Counted from the stretch's first letter, positions 32,501 through 44,737 are shown. The stretch: DNA of 64,000 bases from Antedon mediterranea (GCF_964355755.1 NC_092672.1:23804501-23868500), one strand, 5' to 3'. The notes: generated by a model from the letters alone, not told the origin. Numbers and translations are program-made.

Positions 32501-35500
32501 GCAAAGAAAGAATGTAATATTAAACATTCATTATTTATTAAACCAATGATTAAGATTGTAAATGTTTCCAAGGTTAACATGCAGTTTGTGAGGAAAACAA
32601 AAGTATCAAATAATCAGTTGTGCCAGTATACTGACACATGTGTATAAACAGTTTGTAATATTGACTATTATGATTATGTTTACTAGATATTCATGGTATC
32701 TTATGCTGTTGTATGTGTGGTATTTAACCTGAATGAAGGTCTTAATGCCCCAGCTAAAGTTCGTGATCCAACAACTGTAAGTAGATTTTACAAATTTCAA
32801 ATGTTTATGTAATTGTACATAAATAAAATGTTTCCTTCATGTTATTCTTTACCTTAACACAAACTGTGCAAATAGCAGATGCCTGATATATGATTGTTGT
32901 TATTTCCACTTCCATGATAGTGTTATTAATAGCAGATGCCTGATATATGATTGTTGTTTTTTCCACTTCCATGATAGTGTTGTTAATAGCAGATGCCTGA
33001 TATATGATTGTTGTTATTTCCACTTCTATGATAGTGTTGTTAATAGCAGATGCCTGATATATGATTGTTGTTATTTCCACTTCCATGATAGTGTTGTTAA
33101 TAGCAGATGCCTGATATATGATTGTTGTTATTTCCACTTCCATGATAGTGTTGTTAATAGCAGATGCCTGATATATGATTGTTGTTAATTCCACTTCTAT
33201 GATAGTGTTGTTAATAGCAGATGCCTGATATATGATTGTTGTTATTTCCACTTCCATGATAGTGTTGTTAATAGCAGATGCCTGATATATGATTGTTGTT
33301 AATTCCACTTCCATGATAGTGTTGTTAATAGCAGATGCCTGATACTGTATATGATTGTTGTTATTTCCACTTCCATGATAGTGTTGTTAATAGCAGATGC
33401 CTGATACTGTATATGATTGTTGTTATTTCCACTTCTATGATAGTGTTGTTAATAGCAGATGCCTGACATATGATTGTTGTTAATTCCACTTCCATGATAG
33501 TGTTGTTAATAGCAGATGCCTGATATATGATTGTTGTTAATTCCACTTCCATGATAGTGTTGTTAATAGCAGATGCCTGATATATGATTGTTGTTATTTC
33601 CACTTCTATGATAGTGTTGTTAATAGCAGATGCCTGATATATGATTGTTGTTAATTCCACTTCCATGATAGTGTTGTTAATAGCAGATGCCTGATATATG
33701 ATTGTTGTTATTTTCACTTCCATGATAGTGTTGTTAATAGCAGATGCCTGATAATGATATATGATTGTTGTTATTTTCACTTCCATGATAGTGTTGTTAA
33801 TAGCAGATGCCTGATATATGATTGTTGTTAATTCCACTTCCATGATAGTGTTGTTAATAGCAGATGCCTGATATATGATTGTTGTTATTTCCACTTCCAT
33901 GATAGTGTTGTTAATAGCAGATGCCTGATATATGATTGTTGTTATTTCCACTTCTATGATAGTGTTGTTAATAGCAGATGCCTGACATATGATTGTTGTT
34001 AATTCCACTTCCATGATAGTGTTGTTAATAGCAGATGCCTGATATATGATTGTTGTTAATTCCACTTCCATGATAGTGTTGTTAATAGCAGATGCCTGAT
34101 ATATGATTGTTGTTATTTCCACTTCAATGATAGTGTTGTTAATAGCAGATGTCTGATATATGATTGTTGTTAATTCCACTTCCATGATAGTGTTGTTAAT
34201 AGCAGATGCCTGATATATGATTGTTGTTATTTCCACTTCCATGATAGTGTTGTTAATAGCAGATGCCTGATAATGATATATGATTGTTGTTATTTTCACT
34301 TCCATGATAGTGTTGTTAATAGCAGATGCCTGATATATGATTGTTGTTAATTCCACTTCCATGATAGTGTTGTTAATAGCAGATGCCTGATATATGATTG
34401 TTGTTAATTCCACTTCCATGATAGTGTTGTTAATAGCAGATGCCTGATATATGATTGTTGTTAATTCCACTTCCATGATAGTGTTGTTAATAGCAGATGC
34501 CTGATATATGATTGTTGTTAATTCTACTTCCATGATAGTGTTGTTAATAGCAGATGCCTGATATATGATTGTTGTTATTTCCACTTCCATGATAGTGTTG
34601 TTTTTCTATTCATTTGTGCTGCTAATAATAATAGATAATTTGTCAAACTAGAACTTTAAAAATTTTAAATGTAAATTTTGTTCATTTTTTTTTATTTAGG
34701 GAAAAGTTTATGAACATCGAATGACAAATCTTGACTTCATTCTGTTTTGGATTCGTTCTGTTTTTGTAAACGTAAGAAAAGGACAAAATAACAAGATAAT
34801 GCTGATTGGTACACATTATGAGAGCCTTGGTAAAACTGAACAAGAAAGACAACAAAGGGTACATATGTCATCACATTTCCTTTTAAACAGTACAAAATTG
34901 TATATTGTCATTAATTCATTGGAAACAATATGTAGTTTCATCTCTAACATTGGCAATCATGTATGATTGTTTTATACGTCATGTCATGAGCATACTACTG
35001 TACTGTGCTGGCTTATTATTAACTAATTAACTTAACTTAATTTTATCTTTCATTTGGATATAATAAAACAAATAAAAGGGTATACAAATATCTATGATTT
35101 AGCACACATTTTGATTTTTGTTTTCTTATATTGGTATAATTATACAATGTACACTGGGTACGTAAATGCGTAACATAACTTAAACGAAACACTTTTTGCA
35201 CTTTACAAAAGGGGTTGGGGTTGGCTAGGCACACTCTAAATCTTCCCTTGACATAAGTATAATTCAAATATGATGTTATTTATTTTAGGTAAAGGAAATA
35301 GAGAATATACTTTGGAAAGCCCTGGAAAGAAAACCATTTGAGGACATGGTGTATCAAGGAGAGCTCTTTACCATTGAAAACAGTGTCTCATTTGAAAAGA
35401 GCGGTGCTTCTAAAATCATCCTCAAAATACAAAAATTAGTCCAGATGATGATTCTTACTTTTCCAATTAAATGGCTGCAAGTACTGCTGGAAATACAACA

Positions 35501-38500
35501 GTTACGAAAAGCCAAACTATATCTACCAACATCTGAGGTTAGAATAAAATATCTTTAACAGATTGATTGATGAATGTGTCTTTTAATGTTTAACATCCAT
35601 TACATTTAAAGCAATAAACCCTGTTTTTCTGAGTGTTGCATTGAATGGTGTTAATTATAGTGAAAAAAAGCATTTGAAATTGTGTGGGATACAAGTTGGT
35701 TATTGATAGTAATATAACAGTAATCCCTGCTTTTCTGTCTGTGTTAATTGACTGTTTATGGTGAATCTTCAACAAATGAGTGTTTGAAGTGAATCTTCAA
35801 ACAGGAACGGTGCAATTTTAGTAGAGTACCAAGTACCAAAACAAAAGGAACATTTTTTGTCCTCTAATAATTATTGAAGTAAGTGGTGAACCTTGAGTTT
35901 ACTGTTGGTTGGGAATTCAGAATTCAAATCTACCCTTGCATGATAAAGTATTATGTCCTATATAAACAACCTTTCAACAACGAAATGAATGACAACATCA
36001 ACAGAAAACCAGTTTGTAATTAATCAGCATTTGTTTTTTCATTACATTTTTCATTATGATATTTATTTAACTTTTAGATTAATGATTTACTTGCTCGTTG
36101 TAAGATAACTGACAGAAAACTGTTTCTTGAGTACTTGCATGACATCGGCGAAATTCTGTTCTACCCAGATGACAAGATCCTCAAAGAAAAAATTGTTATA
36201 GATTTGATGGGAGTAGTTGACAAGTTTAAAACAATCATCACAGTTATAGATCCCAGCATTCAGGTTAGCAAACTTCACTTCTTTGAGTGGTGTCAATCAT
36301 TGGTGAATATCAGACGTAAACATTGTGGTAATTTTTTTTTAGTGTGATGCATTTACCTGCAAAAATGTAATATCTGCCACACAGAGAACGAAATTATACC
36401 TTATTATTTCTATTATATTCTAATAAACATATTACTGTAGCACTCCCATTAAGGGAAGACCCAACAAAGTGTCCCCTTAATAGAGGTTAGCCATGGTCTT
36501 AATCTGTCTCTCTTTTATTTCACAAGTAAGTTTTAATAAGGTTTAAGGGAAGGCCCAACAAAGTGTCCCCTTAATAGAGGTTAGCCATGGTCTTAATCTG
36601 TCTCTCTTTTATTTCACAAGTAAGTTTTAATAAGGTTTAAGGGAATGCCCAACAAAGTGTCCCCTTAATAGAGGTTAGCTATGGTGTTAATCTGCCTCTC
36701 ATTCATTTCACCAGTAAGTTTTAATAAGGTTTAAGGGAAGACCCAACAAAGTGTCCCCTTAATAGAGCTAAGCTTCAATAAGGTTTTCTCAAAGGAGAGG
36801 TTCTACTGAAGAGAAGAATAACAATTACTTTGTTGCATTAACAAATTACACTTTTGTGCTTTTATGTTTTTTAGCCATCTCTGAAACAGCTTTGGAGAAA
36901 TTTAAATGGGGGAAAACTGGATGAAAGACTGTTGCAGCATATTTGGAAGGATGATTCAGATGAGATGATTATCTTCTTTGTGTCTCTCATGCAAACCTTT
37001 GGGTTAATGTGTGAAAAAAGGAGTAAAGAGGTATTTACATTTTATTTAACATTTTAGTTTAATTATTTGTTCATATATTCTATCTAGGACTCATGTTCCA
37101 TTTTTGTTTCTTTAGAAAGTTGGACGAATGTTCTATGTTCTTTCACGCCTAAAGCCCCAACGTGATGATACAAAGGCTGCTGAATATGAAGAGAAGCATG
37201 CTATTTCTCTCTTTCATGACTTTGATGGCTACCTTCCAGATGATCTCTTCCAACGTGTTGCAACTAAATTTATTGAGGAATTTCAAATGGAAGATGTTGA
37301 GCCTACATTATCTTATGAGCATGTAGAACTGAATGTTGATGGCCATCATCTTGTGCTTCTAAATGTTGCTACTATTAACAACCGTCGTTTGTTCCAGGTA
37401 AAATAATAATAAATAGTTTTATTCAATTCTACTCAAAAGTCTATTATTTCGACCAAAAAACAATGAGGTAAAAAAACAATAATGACAAATAATGGATGAC
37501 GGCAGAATCCAATGAAGATGAAAATGTTTAAAGAATTGATTTGTTTTTTATATTGAAGACAACAATTGTCAGAACGACAATCATGAACACAGAATCAGGA
37601 AGCAGCTCTCCTGAAGATGATGATCCACATCCTAGCATCTGTAAGAAGGTAAGCCAGTATCAAACATTCTACACTTTATTTAGAATTACCTCCAACTTGT
37701 TGCTTTTACATCTTTCACAAGCACAATTCTATTTACACAATTAGCCATTAGAAATACTGATATATGCCTCTTAATTTGTTCCTTTTTAATTGTTATTGCA
37801 TTACTGTTACAACTTTATTTATTTTTCAGGTGCTTAGTTTCCTTCAAAAAGAATTACACTTTTTGAGTGAGAAGAATGCACATGGTGTTAAAGTAAAGAT
37901 GTACATCCCTTGTGTGTGTGCTTCAAAAGGTGAACCTACTCATATGCATGTTGTACGCAAATTTGACAAAGATGTGTTGCCATGTGGAAGCAGAGGAATG
38001 GAAGTGAAACGTTACCGTAATCTGTTTGGAGACAATGTCCTATCAAAGGGTAAATTATTATTTGTGTTTTTATTGTTTAAGATCGCATGAAGCCTAGGTA
38101 GGATGTTGACGAAAAATGAATAATATATACAATCTTGCAATAATGCATTGTTATTTTTCTCTAGGCTAAAACTACAAAATCACTTTAACGGATTTGTAGA
38201 AATTTAACACAAAAAATTAACATATACTTACCAATATTTGTTCCTTTCCAAAATGTCAGATATACGTGTATATATCAAATAACTTATAGTATTATGCCCT
38301 AAATAATAGTTTCAAAAATGCTGGTTTCAACTGATAGATGTATTTTTGGGCAAAGTTCATTTCTCTATTTGTTACTATGCCTTGAGACCCTTGTTGTAAA
38401 TGTATGTATCATTTGTGTCTGTACACATTAGAAGCTAGATAAAATTACAAGATTTACAGTACGCATTTTGTATGATTTTCAATTCATAGTGAAAGCCTAA

Positions 38501-38568
38501 ATATCTGTTATTATTTAACCTTTTTTTTCCAGAGGAGTCCATTGAAGACAAGTATGTGAATAACATTG
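29541..38568 (+). CDS. ROC-COR (ROCO-family) GTPase-like protein, paralog of the gene at the left end
   Basis: Fourteen exons with compatible phases: 29541-29557, 30040-30143, 30844-30957, 31389-31478, 31805-31971, 32687-32776, 34700-34858, 35289-35537, 36078-36263, 36875-37030, 37116-37397, 37559-37648, 37830-38049 and 38533-38568. The ATG at 29541 is a plausible but unproven start. The first four exons give a low-complexity polar N-terminus. Exons 5-8 give the ROC domain from its G3 motif WDFGGQP onward ('CVVFNLNEGLN', G4-like 'IMLIGTHYE'). Exons 9-13 give COR ('YLHDIGEILFYPD', 'LWRNLNGGKLDERLLQHIW', 'GYLPDDLF', 'CGSRGMEVKRYRNLFG'). No leucine-rich repeats, kinase domain or G1 P-loop are visible. 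ROCO proteins dimerise through COR and signal through GTP cycling; this copy may be nucleotide-independent. The 3' end past exon 14 is unresolved. Confidence 0.8.
29558..31804 (+). other. 5' introns of the second ROCO gene
   Basis: Introns between the short N-terminal exons are AT-rich; I see no features in them beyond poly-T and AT stretches. An inverted pair is notable: GTTATTAATGCAAAC-type DNA aside, the phrase ACTCCCAAAGACTTGTAATA (29610) recurs inverted as 'TTATTACAATTCTTTGGGAG' at 30346, together with 'AGACTTTGTTTATGTAGAGC' inverted at about 30325. Confidence 0.5.
31805..31971 (+). CDS. ROC-domain exon with G3 motif
   Basis: The exon encodes a basic stretch ('KGFRNKFVSKLRSAREGG') and then 'KFVMHIWDFGGQPIYHVIQR'. 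WDFGGQP is the switch II (G3) motif of Roc domains. In family members the GxxxxGKS/T P-loop lies about 40-60 residues upstream; here that distance is filled by polar low-complexity sequence. Confidence 0.85.
32777..34699 (+). other. Intron filled by minisatellite
   Basis: The intron between exons 32687-32776 and 34700-34858 is almost entirely the 57-bp array at 32868-34605. Confidence 0.85.
32868..34605 (+). repeat. 57-bp minisatellite, about 30 units
   Basis: The unit contains 'AATAGCAGATGCCTGATATA', 'TGATTGTTGTTATTTCCACT' and 'TCCATGATAGTGTTGTT'. Some units carry an inserted 'ATAATG' or 'CTGTAT' near GATATATG. Because 57 is divisible by three and the unit has no stop on the minus strand, it produces a false 409-codon open frame with a 19-residue period. 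It is intronic. Confidence 0.95.
34859..35288 (+). other. Intron, no recognised content
   Basis: AT-rich DNA between ROC exons with no repeat or gene seen. Confidence 0.6.
35289..38049 (+). CDS. COR-domain exons of the second ROCO gene
   Basis: Six consecutive exons, five of them whole-codon. The 37116-37397 exon corresponds to 1846-2145 of the left gene, and 37830-38049 to 3240-3441, showing common origin. Exon 37559-37648 is the acidic linker ('SGSSSPEDDDPHPS'), matched by 2389-2469 in the left gene. Confidence 0.8.
35538..36077 (+). other. Intron, no recognised content
   Basis: AT-rich; a weak local repeat 'GTGAATCTTCAA' occurs at about 35760 and 35789. Confidence 0.6.
36435..36790 (+). 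repeat. Minisatellite, unit about 95 bp, 3.5 copies
   Basis: The unit has 'CCCAACAAAGTGTCCCCTTA', 'ATAGAGGTTAGCCATGG' and 'AAGTAAGTTTTAATAAGG'. It lies in the intron before exon 36875-37030. Confidence 0.88.
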
Positions 38569-38739
38569 GTAAATATGACTTTCACAGATTCAGACGTATT
38601 TCGTATCATAATATATTAAATACACTTCTACTAGTAAGCAACTACTACATAGGCATTGGATGCAATATCAAATATCTATTTGCAAATCTCATAGGATTTT
38701 TATATTTTTACATCTGTTATTGAAATAGAATTAATATCA

Positions 38740-39234
38740 CTTTCATAGCATACAGTGTTAGTACCTATAATCACTTTCATAGCATACAGTGTTAGTACCT
38801 ATAGTCACTTTTATAGCATACAGTGTTAGTACCTATAGTCACTTTTATAGCATACAGTGTTAGTACCTATAATCACTTTCATAGCATACAGTGTTAGTAC
38901 CTATAATCACTTTCATAGCATACAGTGTTAGTACCTATAATCACTTTCATAGCATACAGTGTTAGTACCTATAATCACTTTCATAGCATACAGTGTTAGT
39001 ACCTATAATCACTTTCATAGCATACAGTGTTAGTACCTATAATCACTTTCATAGCATACAGTGTTAGTACCTATAATCACTTTCATAGCATACAGTGTTA
39101 GTACCTATAATCACTTTCATAGCATACAGTGTTAGTACCTATAATCACTTTCATAGCATACAGTGTTAGTACCTATAATCACTTTCATAGCATACAGTGT
39201 TAGTACCTATAATCACTTTCATAGCATACAGTGT
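38740..39234 (+). repeat. 34-bp minisatellite, about 14 copies
   Basis: The unit TCACTTTCATAGCATACAGT plus GTTAGTACCTATAA repeats with very little divergence. It directly follows the last recognisable exon of the second ROCO gene. Confidence 0.95.
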
Positions 39235-39904
39235 ATTTCAGAAATACATTGACGATGAAATACCCAAGGTTATCAAACCTTCAGGTATATAGCATTATAT
39301 TGTGATTCCTGCCATTAAATAGTATAAAAATAATGAATGTTTATAAGTACAATGGCACAAAAAATTTATGAGGTGAAAATATATAAATATTTTCATCTTT
39401 CACCTAAGAAAATATTTTTACTATTTTTACCTTTACTTTTAATGAAAGGAAAGGCCTAAATCATTCAAATGGTTGATCCAACGTGGTCATTCAACTACAA
39501 CCTAGCCTCTTGTAACTTGTGGTTGCTCACTCACCGTGTAACAAAAACAAACATGCAAAACTAAATTGCAGTACTCTTGTGCACATATATCAACATTGCA
39601 CTCTCAATGACGTCTTTAAAAGAGCAATAGCACATTTTAATAAAATATAACTCACAATTCTCCAAATGGATTAAGAATCTTCTTAGGTGTGTTATAAAGG
39701 TTGTGTTGGTTTATTTAATTTATTCCGATATTGTTTGTATTAATATTTTTATTTGAATTTGTTAATTGACACAAAATTATGTTTATTTTCTATGGACAAA
39801 TGATTCCGAAATAAAAGATTGAATGGAATTGTCTTGTTATATCGTCTTAAATTTGATGTTTCGGTGATATTTTTGTATCCAGTTGCCTTATTTTTACTTT
39901 CATT
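39235..39904 (+). other. Unresolved 3' flank of the second ROCO gene
   Basis: A short AG/GT-bounded stretch at 39241-39282 could be an exon, but its phase does not fit exon 38533-38568 (TGA results). No DED-like sequence is seen here. Confidence 0.4.
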
Positions 39905-40489
39905 ATGTATCTAAGTATAGTTATATCGTGTTTCGAGCTCTGGTTTCTGTTGGTTTTCGATGGAATTGGTAGTTGTTTGTCGACGGTACCACCTAGGCCG
40001 AGTTACCCACCCCGCTACATCACGTATAGCCGCGAGGAGCTCATTCAACTCCGACCTGCGTTACCCGGCGTGCAACGTAGATCTAGGCCTAGTGCCACTG
40101 ACACTGACACGTTAGGAGCGCAGATCAAAAATAGGAAACGAGGGAGAAGAGGTGGTCTTAAAGCTAGACTTAAACGCCGTAAGTTTTCTGCTCCGCTACC
40201 CTCTATACTAACAGGGAATGCTCAGTCACTCCGCAATAAACTGGATGAGTTGAAAGCATGCACCCTGGACACAGAATCCCCTGATGCTGTTAAGTTAGTC
40301 ACTGGTGACTTTAACTCGTGCGACCTCAAGAAGGTTTCGAATTACTATCAGTACGTAGACTTTCCCACACGCGGTGACAAAATACTTGATTGTTGTTACG
40401 GCAACATAAAGAACGCGTACAAGTCGTCGCCTAAGGCAGGTCTTGGTAAATCAGATCACAAGATGATTCATTTAATACCAGCTTATTAA
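39905..40489 (+). pseudogene. LINE ORF2 N-terminal part with deleted endonuclease
   Basis: A basic region ('RKRGRRGGLKARLKRRKFSA') is followed by 'LTGNAQSLRNKLDEL', the start of an APE-type endonuclease. It then jumps to 'LVTGDFNSCDL' and 'FPTRGDKILD', and ends 'GKSDHKMIHLIP'. In intact relatives roughly 100 or more residues separate the 'SLRNKLDEL' and 'GDFN' blocks, so the catalytic core is largely missing. The final SDH catalytic block is present. Confidence 0.75.
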
Positions 40490-40515
40490 AACAAAAGTTA
40501 AAACAAAGTAAACCA

Positions 40516-41514
40516 ATGGTCAAGGAAATCAAAGTGTGGACAAATGATAGTATGGAGGAATTTAAAGGATGTCTTGAAGCTACGAATTGGGATGTGTTTA
40601 TGAATACAGATTCTATTGACGCCACTATGGAAACAATTGTTGAATATATTAATTTTTGTGAGTCTAGCATCATTAAAAAGAAGGAAATAAAAATGTATCC
40701 AAATAGTAAACCATGGGTCACTAAGGATATCCGAGAACTTTTACAGCAAAAACAACAAGCTGTCCGCAATAATGATGTTATGGAAAAGAAGCGTATTCAG
40801 AAGTTAATGAAAAAGCGAATTAATGATGCCAAACGCAAATTTGGAGAGAAAATAAAGAATGATTTTGATAGCGGTAACCCCAAGCAAACATGGAATGGAT
40901 TAAAGAAAGTTATTGGAAACGCGAAAAGGCAGAACACAACAATAGTTCCATCCGGATCCCGCCCATTGGACTTTGCAAATAAACTGAATATATTTTTTAA
41001 CAGATTTGATAATGATGACCAAATTAATAATACTAATGATAATGATGTTAAACTGAACCTAGAGTTAAATACAACCAAATCTGATGTACCTGAATTTGAT
41101 CTGCTTTCAGTTGAGAAAGTATTTAAGGGTGTTAAGCCAAACAAAGCAGCTGGGTCAGATAAACTAACTGGCAATATTTTAAAGTCATGCTATAAACAAC
41201 TTGCGCCTATCTTTTGTAGATTATTTAACTGGTCGTTAAGCTCTTCTTGTGTCCCATGCATGTGGAAGTATTCAATAATAGCCCCAATAAATAAAGTACC
41301 TAAGCCGAAAATATTAAATGATTATCGTCCTGTTGCTCTAACCCAAATTATTACAAAGTGCTTTGAGAGGCTATTTAAAGATGTATTGATTAAAGAAACG
41401 TTGCCTTTTGTTGATAATAATCAGTTTGCATACTGTAGTAATAGAGGTGTCGACGATGCAATAACTACCCTCTTGCATCCAATCTATGAAACTTTGGATA
41501 AACCTAGGCAATAA
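40516..41514 (+). pseudogene. LINE reverse transcriptase, first part
   Basis: This 332-codon frame has the linker region and RT blocks 'VFKGVKPNKAAGSDKLTG' and 'NDYRPVALTQIITKCFERL'. It ends at 'YETLDKPRQ' where the frame is lost. Confidence 0.8.
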
Positions 41515-42475
41515 TGTAAGGACGTTATTTTTAGATTTTTCTTCGGCTTTCAATTCAATGAAACCAAACATACTTCTTGATAAATTAGTTAGTATGAATG
41601 TTAATCCTTTTGTTTGTCTATGGATCAGAGATTTCTTGAAAAACAGAACCCAGCGTGTTAGAATTGATAATGTTTTGTCTGATATCATTGTTTCAAACAC
41701 CGGTGCCCCACAGGGATGCGTGTTATCTCCATTGTTGTTCACATTATATACAAGCGACCTTAGAAGTGAATCATGTCAAATAGTTAAATTTGCTGATGAC
41801 ACCTGTATCACAGGCTTAATTGTAAACAATGATGAGAGCACGTATAGAACTGAAGTTAATAATATAATTAACTGGTGTGATATGAACTGTCTAAGTATTA
41901 ATGTAAATAAAACAAAGGAAATTGTGTTTGACTTTCGTAAAATTAAGAGGCAACTTATACCTTTAAATATCAAAGATAATGATGTCCGCACAACTAGTGA
42001 ACATAAATATTTAGGAGTATGGATAGATGAAAAACTGTCATGGAACGCCAACACTGCCAAAGTCTATGCGAAGGTAAACCAAAGATTGTACTTCTTAAGG
42101 AAATTAAGAAACTTTAAGATTGGCAGAGATGCGCTGTCTCTATTCCATCAGGCTATGATACAGTCCATATTAACTTTTTGCTGTATTGTATGGCTAAATA
42201 GTTTATCTAAGTATAACTCAAATAAATTACAGAGAATAATCAAAATGGCTAAGAAGGTAATAGGTGCAAACGTCCCATCTATCCATGATATATGCGATAA
42301 GGTTATGGAGAAAAAACTAAAATGTATAATTAACGACCAGTCTCATCCTCTTTTTAACTTTATAAATTTCAGTAGATCCGGAAGGATGATTCCTTCAATT
42401 AAGAAGACTGAGCGTCATAATAAATCAATTCTTCCGTGTGCAATCAGGCAATACAACAAGCAATTTAAAAGATAA
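41486..42475 (+). pseudogene. LINE reverse transcriptase, second part
   Basis: The frame continues at +1 relative to the previous one with 'LFLDFSSAFNSMKPNIL', 'GAPQGCVLSPLLFTLYTSD', the catalytic FADDT (about 41790-41804), 'KYLGVWIDEKLSWN' and a C-terminus ending 'HNKSILPCAIRQYN'. A small deletion or insertion between about 41486 and 41514 explains the shift. Apart from that and the endonuclease deletion, the copy is well preserved. Confidence 0.85.
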
Positions 42476-42697
42476 CTTGAGACGTTTTATATTTTATTCT
42501 TTATATAGTATTTTAATATTTATACTGTTCATAATGTTTTATACATAGCATATTTTCTTATATATTATCTTATCCATTGTATAGTATTGTATGTTTTTAA
42601 CTGTTGTTATTTTTATTGTAATTTGAACCTTGGAAGGCAAATTTCATTTACTGTGTATTTGACAATAAATTTGAACTTGAACTTGAACTTGAACATT

Positions 42698-43889
42698 GTC
42701 CAAGATGAGTCTTAGCAATTTGTGCGGCTATGTTGGCTATGGTTAGTGGTTGGCTTGTGGTGTACCCAAAGTTTTACATGGGAAATATGTGTAAATAATA
42801 ACACACTGTATATTAATTAGCAATATACTTGAATGTTAACATTCATAATTGCGCTACATAAATTTAAAACCATTAAAAGTCAAAGATTTAAATGTCTCAT
42901 GGCATAGCTTTTTTCAATCTTTTTTATTGAAATGACTAAAATTGTAAACTTATCTGGTAAATATAATGTACAATTTTGTGGTTTATGTGTTAATCACCAT
43001 TAAATACATCGAATATATACATTTACTAAAGCCAAATTAGTTACTGCATAATATATTTCATATTCTATTTTAATAAATGATATACAATATATATTTTGTT
43101 TTGTATTGTATTTTTGTTGTCTATTTTCTTTTAAATCTCAATGTGAGTCACAAGTAAATTCATATAATGTTAAGGTAAATTGGTTTCAATCTTGCAAACA
43201 TAAATGATTATTATTACATTATTTCTGAATTTAGTAAACTAGATGGTACGCTCGCTTACCATCTAGGTCGTGCCCACAGATGGTTCTCGAATACATAATA
43301 ATTTCAGCGTTAAAAAACTGGCGATTTCAAATGTACGTACCGCAGGACAATAATACATGTCGTTCACAGGAACGAATAAATAGACACTGTGATTTATGTA
43401 CTCAACTAAAATTAGCACCCTATTACTTCCGAAAGAAAAACTTGTCACAAAATAAGACCAATTGTTTAAGTCAAATTTAAACAAACTTAATTTGTGTTTT
43501 GTATGTAACATTAGGGTTGAGGGATGGGGAAGAGGATGGGTGCAAAGAGGAACAATGTTAAAATATATTCTTTATCCATTTAGTAACGAAATATTAATTG
43601 CTTTCATGTTTTACAAATAATATACCACTACACACAGTAAAACATTGCGATGTAATACTTTGTTGAAACTATCACCATCCTAGTCGATTGAAATAGTACA
43701 GCACATGTAACGATACATCACTACGACGTGTATATGTTTATAATATAATGTAAAACAATTTGTGAAAACCACCTCTATTCGGGGAAAATCATAAATTCGA
43801 TTTAATCGTCAATAAATATTAAATTATCTAACTCAACTTAATTAGTAGGCCTAATGGTTTTCAATTGTTTCTTAGAGCCAATTCATACT
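42698..43889. other. AT-rich intergenic DNA
   Basis: No gene is seen. The stretch 43725-43855 (ending 'CTAACTCAACTTAATTAGTA') has a diverged direct copy at 47216-47322 on the far side of the Harbinger-like element. Confidence 0.5.
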
Positions 43890-44162
43890 TAAAGGCCTGT
43901 GCACACCAAACGCGAAGCCGCGAATTTCGCGTTAAAAAGTGACGCACGCGGCAGGCGACGGACGCTTCCAGTGTGAACATACAAGCGAACAGTGTACGAT
44001 AGTCGAATTTCAACTTCAACGCGTTGAAAACGACAGCAGCGAAGGCTTCGCACGCGAATTTTCAAAAGTTGAACCTTGGTCAACTTTTTGAGGCGTCGCG
44101 AGCGCGGTTTGCGTTCGTCAACCAATCAGAAGTCAGGAATATCTCTCATCGACGACACCGAC

Positions 44163-44340
44163 GGCAAAAAAATGGTGGCTGACGAGCGAGGTCTTTATGG
44201 AAATACTTACCCTTCTTGTCTTTACGATAAGGGAAGTAAGTCATACACAGACAGAAACATAAGGATTAATGCATGAAGACAATAATTTCAGACAAACATC
44301 TGTGTAGAAGAATGCCAGAAAAACTAGGCCTAAAACGCGT
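44163..44340 (+). pseudogene. Broken MADF domain
   Basis: 'SCLYDKGSKSYTDRNIRINA' at about 44211-44273 is the MADF 'LWDxxxxxYxDxxxRxxAW' core. A TGA stands where the conserved Trp codon (TGG) of 'NAW' is expected. Further on, 'VEECQKN' and 'KRVRDQFVK' are found in different frames. The start of the domain also needs a frame change near 44185. MADF domains bind DNA. As it stands the gene cannot make a full domain. Confidence 0.65.
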
Positions 44341-44379
44341 CAGAGATCAATTTGTAAAGTGAGTTGGCAAGCCTTCTAT

Positions 44380-44660
44380 TTCTAGCCTAGGCCTACCTAG
44401 GTTTAGGCAATACTAGGGCCTAGCTAGGCCTACCTAGCCTAGGCTACATATACCCTAGTAGGCTAGGCCATGCCAAGTAGTACTTATAGGCCTACATAAT
44501 ACTTACTAATCCCTACTAGTCTACTATGTGCTAGGCCAGGCCTAGCCTAGGTTAAGCCTACTACTAAATATGAGTACAGTACTACTCTAGGCTAGGCCTA
44601 GCCTACTTATTATTATTAATTAATATTTATAGGCCTAATATTTAGTTGATTTAGTGTTGT
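44380..44660. repeat. TAGGCCTA/CCTAGG-rich low-complexity block inside the Harbinger-like element
   Basis: Dense TAGGCCTA, CTAGGC and TAGTAG words of the same kind as at 28851-29250. Confidence 0.75.
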
Positions 44661-44737
44661 AAGGCTAGGATAGGCCTAGTAGTAGTAATATTAATACATA
44701 AATACTGTTGTTTTTTTTTTTTAGGTCAATTAGATGA

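Larger units (their letters stand above)
39905..42697 (+). mobile_element. CR1/L2/Rex1-type LINE, defective
   Basis: The element carries endonuclease and reverse transcriptase sequence and ends in a (TTGAAC)n tail at about 42669-42695, typical of this superfamily. The endonuclease is internally deleted and RT is frameshifted once. The 5' boundary is uncertain, probably near 39830-39900. Confidence 0.85.

Noticed and set aside
32805-34590. Long minus-strand ORFs in the second ROCO gene
   Set aside because: They are generated by the 57-bp intronic minisatellite; plus-strand exons on both sides show that this is an intron.
39241-39282. Extra exon of the second ROCO gene
   Set aside because: Bounded by AG and GT but out of phase with the preceding exon, giving an immediate stop.
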